A stretch of 44,805 bases of DNA. It comes from Actinomycetes bacterium (GTDB taxonomy: Bacteria > Actinomycetota > Actinomycetes > Mycobacteriales > Mycobacteriaceae). Shown here piece after piece: positions 22,631 to 30,826 of the stretch (its first letter is position 1; the number at the start of each line of letters is the position of its first letter). The stretch lies in NCBI GenBank assembly GCA_023416315.1, contig JAEZIA010000352.1, positions 1-44,805 on the forward strand. The letters run 5' to 3'. Under the pieces are notes generated by a model. It was not told the DNA's origin. It saw only the letters and a list, made by a program, of their open reading frames with translations, and made no database searches. Made by a program: the position numbers and the translations under genes.

Positions 22631-23836
22631 GTGAGTGTTGGCTCGGTGGCGGTACTGGCCACGGCCGCGGCGCTGATAGCGCTCGCCATCGGACTCGGAA
22701 TCGGGGCCGCACTCACCCCACGGATCCTCGAGCGCAGGCAGCGCCGCGCGATCACCGAAGCCGGCATCACCGTCTCGCAGATGCTGCAGCACGTCGTCTC
22801 GCTGGCGCCGATCGGCATGGTGGTCGTCGACTCCCATCGCGACGTGGTGTTCGTCAACGACCGGGCCGCCGAGCTGGGAATCGTGCGTGATCGCCAGCTC
22901 GACGAGCGGGCCTGGACCGCTGCGCAGAGTGTGCTGGCCACCGGCGAGGACGTCGAAGTCGATCTGTCTCAACCGCAGCGCGCCTCGACCGGGCGCTCCG
23001 GGCTGTCGGTGCGCGGGCACGTGCGGATGCTGAGCAAGCAGGACCCCCGGTTCGTCGTCGTCTATGTCGAAGACCAGTCCGAGCAGGCCCGCATGGAAGC
23101 CAGCCGGCGCGATTTCGTGGCCAACGTCAGCCACGAGCTCAAGACACCGGTGGCGGCGATGGGTGTGCTGGCCGAAGCGCTGCTGGAGTCCGCCGACGAC
23201 GCCGAGAACGTGCACCACTTCGGCAAGAAGATCCTCACCGAATCCCAGCGGCTGGCCAACATGGTGCGCGAACTGATCGAGCTGTCCCGCCTCCAGGGTG
23301 CCGAGCCGCTGCCGGATCTCGACGGAATCGACGTGGATCTCGTTGTCAACGAAGCGATTTCGCGGCACAAGGTGGCCGCCGACAATGCCGACATCGCGGT
23401 GACCACCGACAAGCCGAGCGGATTCCGGGTGCTGGGCGACCAGTCCCTGTTGGTCACCGCGCTGGCCAACCTGATCTCCAACGCGATCGCCTACTCACCG
23501 GACGGATCGAAGGTCTCGATCAGCAGGCGGCGTCGTGGGAACAACATCGAGATCGCGGTCACCGACCGCGGAATCGGGATCGCCCGAGCCGATCAGGAGC
23601 GGGTGTTCGAGCGGTTCTTCCGGGTCGACAAGGCGCGCTCGCGCGCCACCGGCGGCACCGGTTTGGGGCTGGCCATCGTCAAGCACGTGGCGGCCAATCA
23701 CAACGGCAGCATTCGGCTGTGGAGCCAGCCGGGCACAGGCTCGACGTTCACCCTGTCCATTCCCGAATATCCCCACAACGAAGACGACGAACCGGCCGAC
23801 CCACCGGCCATTGACGAGGAGGCGCTACGCCAATGA
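22631..23836 (+). CDS. senX3: Phosphate-sensing histidine kinase SenX3
   Basis: SenX3 is the membrane sensor kinase that phosphorylates RegX3 when phosphate is scarce. The protein has 401 residues. An N-terminal transmembrane region (about residues 4-28) is followed by a PAS-like domain starting near MLQHVVSLAPIGMVVVDSHRD. The HisKA box FVANVSHELKTP has the phosphorylated His168. The ATPase domain shows LISNAIAYSPDG (N box), VTDRGIGIA (G1), RFFRVDKARSR (F box) and GGTGLGLAIVKH (G2). The stop overlaps the regX3 start by four bases. The gene order with gpmA upstream matches M. tuberculosis. Confidence 0.97.
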   Translation: MSVGSVAVLATAAALIALAIGLGIGAALTPRILERRQRRAITEAGITVSQMLQHVVSLAPIGMVVVDSHRDVVFVNDRAAELGIVRDRQLDERAWTAAQSVLATGEDVEVDLSQPQRASTGRSGLSVRGHVRMLSKQDPRFVVVYVEDQSEQARMEASRRDFVANVSHELKTPVAAMGVLAEALLESADDAENVHHFGKKILTESQRLANMVRELIELSRLQGAEPLPDLDGIDVDLVVNEAISRHKVAADNADIAVTTDKPSGFRVLGDQSLLVTALANLISNAIAYSPDGSKVSISRRRRGNNIEIAVTDRGIGIARADQERVFERFFRVDKARSRATGGTGLGLAIVKHVAANHNGSIRLWSQPGTGSTFTLSIPEYPHNEDDEPADPPAIDEEALRQ

Positions 23837-24519
23837 CCAATGTGTTGATCGTAGAAGACGAGGAATCACTGGCCGATCCGCTGGCCTTCCTGCTGCGCAA
23901 GGAAGGGTTCGAGGCCACCGTGGTCGGCGACGGCCCCTCGGCTCTGGCCGAATTCGACCGCTCCGGGGCCGACATCGTGCTGCTCGACCTCATGCTGCCG
24001 GGGATGACCGGCACCGATGTGTGCAAGCAGTTGCGGGCCCGCTCCAGCGTGCCGGTGATCATGGTGACCGCCCGCGACAGCGAGATCGACAAGGTGGTCG
24101 GCCTGGAACTCGGTGCCGACGACTACGTGACCAAGCCGTACTCGGCGCGCGAACTGATCGCCCGCATCCGCGCCGTGTTGCGCCGAGGAAACGACACCGA
24201 AGACCCCGGCATGGGCGACGCGGTCCTGGAGGCCGGTCCGGTGCGGATGGATGTCGAGCGCCACGTCGTCACCGTCGGCAGCGAGCCGATCACCCTGCCG
24301 CTCAAGGAGTTCGATCTGCTGGAGTACCTGATGCGGAACAGCGGACGGGTGCTCACCCGCGGTCAGCTCATCGACCGCGTCTGGGGTGCGGACTACGTCG
24401 GCGACACCAAAACGCTCGACGTTCACGTCAAGCGGTTGCGGTCGAAGATCGAAGCCGATCCGGCCAACCCGGTGCACCTGGTGACCGTGCGCGGCCTCGG
24501 CTACAAGCTGGAGGGGTAG
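23833..24519 (+). CDS. regX3: Response regulator RegX3 (OmpR family)
   Basis: RegX3 is the DNA-binding partner of SenX3 and activates phosphate-starvation genes. The protein has 228 residues. The receiver domain has acidic residues in VEDEE, the phosphorylated Asp52 in LLDLMLPG, Thr in MVTARD and the conserved Lys in VTKPYSARE. The C-terminal winged helix shows LPLKEFDLLEYLMRNSGRV and TLDVHVKRLRSKIE. Its ATG lies within the last codon and stop of senX3, so the two are translationally coupled and there is no room for the MIRU repeats that separate these genes in M. tuberculosis. Its stop is three bases from the end of the convergent glycosyltransferase gene. Confidence 0.97.
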   Translation: MTNVLIVEDEESLADPLAFLLRKEGFEATVVGDGPSALAEFDRSGADIVLLDLMLPGMTGTDVCKQLRARSSVPVIMVTARDSEIDKVVGLELGADDYVTKPYSARELIARIRAVLRRGNDTEDPGMGDAVLEAGPVRMDVERHVVTVGSEPITLPLKEFDLLEYLMRNSGRVLTRGQLIDRVWGADYVGDTKTLDVHVKRLRSKIEADPANPVHLVTVRGLGYKLEG

Positions 24520-24522
24520 CCC

Positions 24523-26070
24523 CTAGTAGGCGCCGTCGCCACTCAGGACAGTCCTGATGGTCCTGGCGATGATCACCAAATCCCGGATGGGTGACCAGTT
24601 TTCGATGTAGCTCAGGTCGAGGCGCAGCGCGTCTTCGACCCGCAGGTCCGAGCGTCCGCTGACCTGCCAGAGCCCGGTCAGCCCGGGCTTCACCGTCAGC
24701 CGCCTGCGAACCAGGTCGTCGTAGGAATCGACCTCGCGGCGGACCTGTGGGCGCGGTCCCACTACGCTCATGTCGCCGCGGAGCACGTTGATGAACTGCG
24801 GTAGCTCGTCGAGGCTGTACTTGCGAATGAACCTGCCCACCGGGGTAATTCGCGGGTCGTCCTTGCGTTTCCAGAACACCGGATCGGCATCGTCCGCCGC
24901 GATCATCGCCGCCGCCGTGGCGTCGGCGCCGTCGTACATGCTGCGGAACTTCAGCATCTTGAATGTGGTGCCCCGCAGGCCGATCCGCTCCGATACGTAG
25001 AACACCGGGCCGGGGCTGGACAGGCGCACGGCGAGTGCGGTGAGGCAGAACACCGGTGCGCACAAGATCATCGCGGTGATCGTGAACACGATGTCGAACG
25101 CCCGCTTGGCCACCGAGTTGGCCCCGTCGTACTGCGGTTTGGCCACCTCGAACATGGCCATCCCGGCGACGGGCCTGCTGAACAAGCGGTCCTCGGCGAC
25201 GTCGACGAGTCCCGGGGCGATCATCAGATCCACGCCGAGCGAATCGAGTTCCCAGATCAGCCTTCGGATCTCGGTGGGATGCAGGTGCTCGGTGGCGGCC
25301 AGCGCGACGGCGTGCGCATGGGTGCGACGCACCGCGTCGGCGATCGCCTGGTCGATACCGACGATCGGGATGTGCACGCCGTCGACGTCGATGCCGCGGT
25401 CCCGTGCCGTCGGCCCGGTGGGAGTGCAGATCCCGACAACGCGGTAACCGGCGGCGGGATCTCGGACAAACGTGGCGGCGACGTCGGCGGCGGTCCTCGA
25501 ACTCCCCACGACGAGCACCGAGATCTGGTGTTCGGCGCGGCTGAGTTCGGCGGCGGCCACCCGGCGCCAGAAGATGCGACTCGCCAGCAAGCCGGCCAGG
25601 CCGGCCGGGGCGGCGACGGCGAGGTAGGTGCGGGACACCTCGAGCCCGAGCAGCAGCGCCACGATCGCGATCAGACCGAACAACTGCAGGGTCGCCAGCA
25701 CGATGCTGACGGTCTCGCCGACGTCGCGGCCCACGATGCGGCGCGTGCGGTAACCGTTGAAACCCAGCACCGCCATCCACAGCAGCGCCAGCACCGCGGA
25801 CCCCACCGAGTAGGCCAGCAGAGCGTTCGGCTGCTCCGCGAAGAGGACCAGCGTCGTGACCGCCAGTGTCAAGCAAATGACTGTGGCATCGGTCAAGATC
25901 AATCTCTTGGAGTGCCGCAGATGTCGGATTTCGCGCCGTGAGGGCTGGGTCCCGTGCCACAGCGGCGGAATGCCAGCCTCGGAAAATAACGATTCGGTGG
26001 AGTTTTGGCGAAGGTCGACGTTACGGCTTCCACCTGTTGAAATCTGATTTTCAGACGACCCAGCCAACAC
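24523..26070 (-). CDS. Polyprenyl glycosylphosphotransferase
   Basis: These enzymes move a sugar phosphate from a nucleotide sugar to a polyprenyl phosphate, starting synthesis of an exopolysaccharide or other glycan at the inner membrane. The protein has 515 residues from the GTG at 26070. It has about four or five transmembrane helices (roughly residues 57-170), a Rossmann-like middle region from VLVVGSSRTAAD, another helix at 325-350, and a C-terminal bacterial sugar transferase domain (321-510) with ERIGLRGTTFKMLKFRSM, LDELPQFINVLRGDMSVVGPRP and KPGLTGLWQVSGRS. This is the WbaP/CpsE-like architecture. Glycan genes do not flank it. M. tuberculosis has other genes here, so this is an accessory insertion. 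Confidence 0.92.
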   Translation of the reverse strand: MLAGSSENQISTGGSRNVDLRQNSTESLFSEAGIPPLWHGTQPSRREIRHLRHSKRLILTDATVICLTLAVTTLVLFAEQPNALLAYSVGSAVLALLWMAVLGFNGYRTRRIVGRDVGETVSIVLATLQLFGLIAIVALLLGLEVSRTYLAVAAPAGLAGLLASRIFWRRVAAAELSRAEHQISVLVVGSSRTAADVAATFVRDPAAGYRVVGICTPTGPTARDRGIDVDGVHIPIVGIDQAIADAVRRTHAHAVALAATEHLHPTEIRRLIWELDSLGVDLMIAPGLVDVAEDRLFSRPVAGMAMFEVAKPQYDGANSVAKRAFDIVFTITAMILCAPVFCLTALAVRLSSPGPVFYVSERIGLRGTTFKMLKFRSMYDGADATAAAMIAADDADPVFWKRKDDPRITPVGRFIRKYSLDELPQFINVLRGDMSVVGPRPQVRREVDSYDDLVRRRLTVKPGLTGLWQVSGRSDLRVEDALRLDLSYIENWSPIRDLVIIARTIRTVLSGDGAY

Positions 26071-26130
26071 AGCGAATTATCCGCTCCGGTAGTCACCGAA
26101 CTGCTATTAACATCACCGTAACTCGACTTA

Positions 26131-26145
26131 GGTTGCGTGGCAACC
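26131..26145. promoter_or_regulatory. GGTTGC-GTG-GCAACC inverted repeat upstream of the sugar transferase
   Basis: A perfect 6-base inverted repeat with a three-base centre lies in the 148-base AT-rich gap between the sugar transferase start and the end of the neighbouring leftward gene. A TGAC/GTCA pair lies 12 bases further on. The position, 60 bases before the transferase start, fits an operator or a terminator of the upstream gene. Confidence 0.35.
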
Positions 26146-26218
26146 AAGCCCTCACATGACGTGGGTCACTCGTATTGTGCGCGGTGATGCAGATCTAGCA
26201 AATATGCAGTCGGTGTGC

Positions 26219-26995
26219 CTACTGCGCGGCCCGCGTGGCCGGGTGGATGGCAATCAGCGGGAACCCCGCGCGCCGGCGGCACATCGCCGCCAACTCCGCG
26301 TACGCCTTCTCGCCGAGCAGCTCGGTCAGCTCGGGGGCGTAGGACTGCCACACCTGCCTGACCCCGACGTGGGCGCCCGGGTCACCGGTGCAATACCAAT
26401 GCAGGTCTGCACCGCCCTCGCCCCAGCCGCGCCGGTCGTATTCGGTGATCGTGGATTTCAAGATCTCGGTGCCGTCCGGCCGGGTGATCCACTCCTGGAC
26501 GCGCCGGATCGGCAGCTGCCAGCAGATCTCGGGCTTCATCGTCAGCGGCTCGACCCCGAGCTTGAGCGCCTTGGTGTGCAGCGCGCACCCGATGCCGGCC
26601 GGGAATCCAGGTCGGTTCAAGAAGATGCAGGCGCCCTTGTATTTGCGGGTGCGCAGGTTGGGTTTTCCGTCGAACTCGTCCATCTCGAGGTAGCCCTTGC
26701 GGCCCAGCCCCTTGTCCCGGAACTGCCAGTCCGCATCGGTCAGGTGTTTGACGGCGTCGTCCAGATGGGCGCGGTCATCGTCGTCGGAGAGGAACGCGCC
26801 GTGCGAGCAGCAACCGTCGTCCGGGCGGCCTTCGACGGTGCCCTTGCAGGCGGGCGTTCCGAACACACACGTCCAATTCGACAGCAGCCAAGTCAAATCC
26901 GCGGCGATCAGGTGCTCCGGGTTGTCCGGGTCATAGAACTCCACCCACTCGCGGGGGAAGTCCAGGTCAACCTCACCGGGGTGCGCATTCGTCAC
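26219..26995 (-). CDS. Conserved cysteine-rich protein, Rv0495c-like
   Basis: From the GTG at 26995 the protein has 258 residues; an ATG at 27040 would add 15 but would leave little room for the divergent ppx promoter. It is the counterpart of Rv0495c, a conserved actinobacterial protein linked to redox balance in M. tuberculosis; I cannot assign a reaction. Nine cysteines occur in short motifs, among them NWTCVFGTPACKG, DGCCSHGAFLSDDDD and GIGCALH, a pattern that suggests metal binding. It is soluble with no signal peptide and diverges from ppx with 96 bases between. Confidence 0.85.
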   Translation of the reverse strand: MTNAHPGEVDLDFPREWVEFYDPDNPEHLIAADLTWLLSNWTCVFGTPACKGTVEGRPDDGCCSHGAFLSDDDDRAHLDDAVKHLTDADWQFRDKGLGRKGYLEMDEFDGKPNLRTRKYKGACIFLNRPGFPAGIGCALHTKALKLGVEPLTMKPEICWQLPIRRVQEWITRPDGTEILKSTITEYDRRGWGEGGADLHWYCTGDPGAHVGVRQVWQSYAPELTELLGEKAYAELAAMCRRRAGFPLIAIHPATRAAQ

Positions 26996-27078
26996 AACGC
27001 CCAACCGTAGTCCACGTGCGCGCCGTCTTCCTGGCGGCATTTGCCCGATGTCGCACGTGTCCGGCAGGTGGCGCAGGC

Positions 27079-27084
27079 TAGTTT
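27079..27084 (+). promoter_or_regulatory. -10 element of a leaderless ppx mRNA
   Basis: TAGTTT matches TANNNT and is followed by seven bases and then the ppx GTG. The absence of a ribosome binding site at that GTG supports leaderless translation. Confidence 0.5.
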
Positions 27085-27091
27085 TGTTGAC

Positions 27092-28108
27092 GTGCGATTA
27101 GGCGTGCTCGACGTGGGCAGCAACACAGTGCATCTGCTGGTGGTCGACGCCCATCGCGGCGGGCACCCGACGCCGATGAGTTCGACCAAGGCCGCGCTGC
27201 GGCTCGCCGAAGCCATCGACGACTCGGGCAAGCTGACCCGCCGGGGCGCCGACAAGCTGATCGACACCGTCGACGAATTCGCGAAGATCGCGGCGAGCTC
27301 CGGATGCGCCGACCTGATGGCGTTCGCCACCTCGGCGGTGCGTGACGCCAAGAACTCCGAGGAGGTCCTGGCCCGGGTGCTGGCCGAGACCGGGGTGACG
27401 CTGCAGGTGCTGTCTGGCTCCAACGAGTCGCGGCTGACGTTTCTGGCGGTGCGCCGCTGGTACGGCTGGAGCGCGGGCCGGATCATCAACCTTGACATCG
27501 GCGGCGGCTCGCTGGAGCTGTCCAACGGTGTCGACGAAGCGCCCGAGGTGGCGTTGTCGCTGCCGCTGGGCGCCGGCCGGCTCACCCGCGAATGGCTGCC
27601 CGACGATCCGCCGGGCCGGCGCCGGGTGGCCATGCTGCGCGACTGGCTGGACAACGAGCTGGCCGAGGCCAGTGCGTTCGTCCTGGAGGCCGGCATCCCC
27701 GACCTGGCGGTGGCGACGTCGAAGACCTTCCGATCGCTGGCCCGCCTCACCGGCGCGGCGCCCTCTGGTGCCGGGCCCAGGGTCAAGCGGACGCTGACCG
27801 CCAACGGCCTGAGGCAACTCATATCTTTCATCTCTAGGATGACCACCACAGATCGTGCCGAGTTGGAGGGAGTCAGTGCCGAGCGGGCGCCACAGATCGT
27901 GGCCGGTGCTCTGGTGGCGGAGGCAAGCATGCGAGCACTGTCATTGGAATCCGTAGACATTTGTCCGTGGGCTCTGCGCGAGGGAATCATCCTGCGCCGA
28001 CTCGACAGTGAAGCTGACGGAACTGCCCTGGTGGAAACCGCCGTAGGGGATGCTGGAAGCAAGAATTTTGATCGGTCGACTGCCGCCCGATCGAGAGGCA
28101 CACGATGA
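27092..28108 (+). CDS. ppx: Exopolyphosphatase, Ppx/GppA family
   Basis: The family removes terminal phosphate from polyphosphate or pppGpp. From the GTG at 27092 the protein has 338 residues and starts VRLGVLDVGSNTVHLLVVDAH, the phosphate-binding ASKHA fold. The second phosphate loop is LDIGGGSLELS and the catalytic acid lies in GSNESRLTFLAVRR. It lacks the C-terminal HD domain of long enzymes, as does the M. tuberculosis Rv0496 protein, which acts on short-chain polyphosphate. The last 300 bases are noticeably less GC-rich than the rest. The stop overlaps the start of the next gene by four bases. Confidence 0.93.
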   Translation: MRLGVLDVGSNTVHLLVVDAHRGGHPTPMSSTKAALRLAEAIDDSGKLTRRGADKLIDTVDEFAKIAASSGCADLMAFATSAVRDAKNSEEVLARVLAETGVTLQVLSGSNESRLTFLAVRRWYGWSAGRIINLDIGGGSLELSNGVDEAPEVALSLPLGAGRLTREWLPDDPPGRRRVAMLRDWLDNELAEASAFVLEAGIPDLAVATSKTFRSLARLTGAAPSGAGPRVKRTLTANGLRQLISFISRMTTTDRAELEGVSAERAPQIVAGALVAEASMRALSLESVDICPWALREGIILRRLDSEADGTALVETAVGDAGSKNFDRSTAARSRGTR

Positions 28109-29058
28109 CAGCACCAGATGACAGCGAGAACAGTCGGCCCATTTCGGTGGCCGAACTGCTCGCCAAGAACGGAACGATCGGCGCACCGCCGGTTGGGGGG
28201 CGGCGGCGCCGCAGGCGCGGCAACAGCGACGCGGTGACCGTCGCCGAACTGACCGGGGAGATCCCGATCATCCGGACCGGTGAGATTCCGGTCGTGCGTG
28301 ATGCCGAGGTCACCGAGGAGGTGGTCGAGGAGCCGTCGGTGGTGACCAATGGCTCCACCGCGGTCACCGAGGTCGTCGAGGACGAGCACGAAGAGGCACC
28401 CGAGGACGAGAAGGTCGAGGAGCCGGCACGGCCGTTCGACGCCCCGCCGCCGCGCGCGGACAGCCCGCTGCCACGCCGCGAGCAAGGCCCCGAACGCGGC
28501 TACGACCCCCGCCCGCTGCGCAGGCCCGAACCCCGGCCCGAGGACGACGCATCGGACTCCGACGCCGAGAACATGGCCTTCGACCCGGTCGACGAATCGG
28601 CGCCTGTGCTCGACCTGGATGCCGACGAGCAGGTCGAGGAAGCCGCCGAACTGCAGTCGTATCTGCGGTCCTCCGGCGGCACCCTGTTCAGCGGCGGGAC
28701 GGTGGCCGACGACCTCGCCCGCCGCGGGGTGGCCGTCGACGACGAGCACGACGATCAGGTGGCCGCCGTCGCGGACCGTCCCAGCGAGGGCAAGCTCGCC
28801 GCGCTGGGACGCGGCCTGCTGGTGGCGGGTCAGTCGATCCTGGCTGTCCTGTTCGGGGCCGGACTGTTCATCGCGTTCGACCAGCTGTGGCGGTGGAACA
28901 ACATCGTCGCGCTGGTGCTGTCCGTATTGGTCATCCTCGGTCTGGTGGTGGCCGTCCGAATCGTCCGCAAGACCGAGGACATCGCCAGCACGCTGATCGC
29001 CGTGGCGGTCGGTGCGCTGGTGACCCTCGGACCGCTGGCACTGTTGCAATCGACCTGA
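28105..29058 (+). CDS. Acidic membrane protein, Rv0497-like
   Basis: The protein has 317 residues and starts within the ppx stop (ATGA overlap). The first 230 residues are cytoplasmic, low-complexity and rich in Glu, Asp, Pro and Arg, with VAELLAKNGTIGAPP near the start, a basic RRRRRR patch and then TGEIPIIRTGEIPVVRD, a repeated TGEIP unit. Two or three transmembrane helices follow (GQSILAVLFGAGLFIAFDQL, IVALVLSVLVILGLVVAV, and the C-terminal LIAVAVGALVTLGPLALL). Function is unknown. It is conserved in mycobacteria between ppx and the sugar isomerase-like gene. Confidence 0.85.
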   Translation: MTAPDDSENSRPISVAELLAKNGTIGAPPVGGRRRRRRGNSDAVTVAELTGEIPIIRTGEIPVVRDAEVTEEVVEEPSVVTNGSTAVTEVVEDEHEEAPEDEKVEEPARPFDAPPPRADSPLPRREQGPERGYDPRPLRRPEPRPEDDASDSDAENMAFDPVDESAPVLDLDADEQVEEAAELQSYLRSSGGTLFSGGTVADDLARRGVAVDDEHDDQVAAVADRPSEGKLAALGRGLLVAGQSILAVLFGAGLFIAFDQLWRWNNIVALVLSVLVILGLVVAVRIVRKTEDIASTLIAVAVGALVTLGPLALLQST

Positions 29059-29065
29059 TTCGTCA

Positions 29066-29911
29066 GTGCGCCCAGCCATCAAGGTCGGTCTCTCGACGGC
29101 CTCGGTTTACCCGCTGAGGACCGAGGCGGCTTTCGAGTACGCAGCCGAATTGGGTTACGACGGAGTCGAACTCATGGTGTGGGCGGAAACCGTGAGCCAG
29201 GACATCGGTGCCATCGCCAAGATGTCCCGCCGCTACAACGTGCCCGTCCTGTCGGTGCACGCGCCGTGTTTGTTGATCTCACAGCGGGTGTGGGGGGCCA
29301 ACCCGATTCCGAAGCTGACCCGCAGCGTGCAGGCCGCCGAGCGACTCGGCGCGCAGACCGTGGTGGTGCATCCGCCGTTCCGCTGGCAGCGCCGCTACGC
29401 CGAGGGATTCAGCGATCAGGTGGCCGAACTGGAAAGCCGCAGCGACGTATTGGTCGCGGTGGAGAACATGTTCCCGTTCCGGGCCGACCGGTTCTTCGGC
29501 TCGGGGATTCCGTCGATCGAGCGGATGCGCAAGCGCGGTGGCCGTCCGGGCGTGGGGATTTCGGCGTTCGCGCCGTCTTACGACCCGCTGGACGGCAATC
29601 ACGCGCACTACACGCTGGACCTGTCGCACACCGCGACGGCGGGAACCGATGCCCTCGAGATGGCCGAGCGGATGGGCGACGGGCTGGTGCACCTGCACCT
29701 GTGCGACGGCAACGGTGCCTCCACCGATGAACACCTGGTGCCGGGGCGGGGAACGCAGCCGACCGTCGAGGTCTGCCAGATGCTGGCCGCCAGTGATTTC
29801 ACCGGGCATGTGATCCTGGAGGTCACCACCTCGGGTGCGCGCACGAAGGCCGAGCGGGAGGCGCTGTTGGTCGAGTCGCTTCAGTTCGCGCGCACCCACC
29901 TGCTGCGGTGA
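29066..29911 (+). CDS. Sugar phosphate isomerase/epimerase family protein
   Basis: The protein has 281 residues from a GTG and has the TIM-barrel pattern of the xylose isomerase-like/AP endonuclease 2 family, with KVGLSTASVYPLRTEAAF, LGYDGVELMVW, VLSVHAP, VVHPPF, VAVENMF, YTLDLSHTATAG and VHLHLCDGNG; the His, Glu and Asp residues of these strands could bind a divalent metal. It corresponds to Rv0498. The substrate is not known. It starts seven bases after the previous gene and its stop overlaps a possible GTG of the next, so it belongs to the ppx operon. Confidence 0.87.
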   Translation: MRPAIKVGLSTASVYPLRTEAAFEYAAELGYDGVELMVWAETVSQDIGAIAKMSRRYNVPVLSVHAPCLLISQRVWGANPIPKLTRSVQAAERLGAQTVVVHPPFRWQRRYAEGFSDQVAELESRSDVLVAVENMFPFRADRFFGSGIPSIERMRKRGGRPGVGISAFAPSYDPLDGNHAHYTLDLSHTATAGTDALEMAERMGDGLVHLHLCDGNGASTDEHLVPGRGTQPTVEVCQMLAASDFTGHVILEVTTSGARTKAEREALLVESLQFARTHLLR

Positions 29912-29955
29912 GCACCGCCGCAGCCAGCCGAAGCCGTTGGGCAAGAGAGGCATTG

Positions 29956-30753
29956 ATGTACCCCCGGTTCGCCGACGCGATGATGTTGCAGCCTGTCGAT
30001 GGTGGCTTTGAGGCAAACCTCAACGAGCACTGGACAATTGGGCCCAAGATCCACGGCGGCGTGATGCTGGCGCTGTGTGCCAACGCCGCCCGCGCGGCAT
30101 ACGCGAACCCGGAATTTCAACCGGTCGCGGTGTCGGCGGACTTCTTGGCCGCACCCGATCCGGGGCCGGTACGGCTGATCACGACCGTGCAGAAGCGCGG
30201 GCGCCGGATCGGTCTGGTCGACGTCGCGCTGGCCCAGGGCGCGCGCACCTGTGTGCGCACCGTCGTCACCCTCGGTGACCCCGAGCATCACGTCGAGCCG
30301 CTGCTGACGGCCAACCCGGTCACGCCGCTGATGAGCGTCGAGCCGCCCGCGCACATCGAGCCGATCGGCCCGGGCCACCCGGCCGCGGCGATCAACAATC
30401 TGGCCCGCGGTTGCGACATCCGCCCCGAGCTCGACGAGACCCGCACCGAGGCCGGGGCGCCGGTCTACAAGATCTGGGTGCGGCCCAAGGACGGGCCGGT
30501 GGACGTGCTGTTCGCCCTGATGTGCGGCGACATCTCGGTGCCTGCCTGTTACGCGGTAGGCCGCCGCGGCTGGGCGCCCACCGTGCAGATGACCGCCTAC
30601 CTGCGGGGCATGCCCGACGACGGCTGGCTGCGGGTGGCGTGCACGACCACCCAGATCGGCCAGGACTGGTTTGACGAGGACCACATCGTCGTCGACAGCG
30701 CCGGGCGGATCATCGTGCAGACCCGCCAGCTGGCCCTGGTGCCCGCCCAATAG
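29956..30753 (+). CDS. Acyl-CoA thioesterase-like hotdog protein
   Basis: The protein has 265 residues from the ATG at 29956, which follows AGAGAGG with normal spacing. A GTG at 29908 overlapping the previous stop would add 16 polar residues and is the alternative. It has two hotdog-type halves typical of TesB-like thioesterases: the first with IHGGVMLALCANAARAAY and PVAVSADFLAAPDPGPV, the second with WAPTVQMTAYLRG and VACTTTQIGQDWFDEDHIV. It corresponds to Rv0499. A thioesterase activity on an acyl-CoA is inferred from the fold. It is the last gene before a strong hairpin. Confidence 0.82.
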   Translation: MYPRFADAMMLQPVDGGFEANLNEHWTIGPKIHGGVMLALCANAARAAYANPEFQPVAVSADFLAAPDPGPVRLITTVQKRGRRIGLVDVALAQGARTCVRTVVTLGDPEHHVEPLLTANPVTPLMSVEPPAHIEPIGPGHPAAAINNLARGCDIRPELDETRTEAGAPVYKIWVRPKDGPVDVLFALMCGDISVPACYAVGRRGWAPTVQMTAYLRGMPDDGWLRVACTTTQIGQDWFDEDHIVVDSAGRIIVQTRQLALVPAQ

Positions 30754-30754
30754 C

Positions 30755-30803
30755 GATTTCGGCGCGAAAACCGCCGCTACGCGAACGGAATCGCGCCGAA
30801 ATC
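30755..30803 (+). terminator. Perfect 13-bp hairpin after the ppx operon
   Basis: Arms at 30755-30767 and 30791-30803 are perfectly complementary around a 23-base loop and begin two bases after the thioesterase stop. There is no U tract. The TTTCGGCGCGA word in the arms is a common element of mycobacterial intergenic hairpins. It probably marks the operon end, with the proC promoter directly behind. Confidence 0.65.
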
Positions 30804-30814
30804 ACGGCGGCCGC

Positions 30815-30820
30815 TAGGGT
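30815..30820 (+). promoter_or_regulatory. -10 element of a leaderless proC mRNA
   Basis: TAGGGT matches TANNNT and is followed by six bases and the proC ATG, the expected spacing for transcription starting at the A of the start codon. Confidence 0.55.
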
Positions 30821-30826
30821 TCCCGC

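Noticed and set aside
26992..29082. A 696-codon minus-strand frame opposite ppx and the acidic membrane protein gene
   Set aside because: The opposing genes carry clear motifs, and this frame arises from GC-rich third positions; no motif or start signal was seen.
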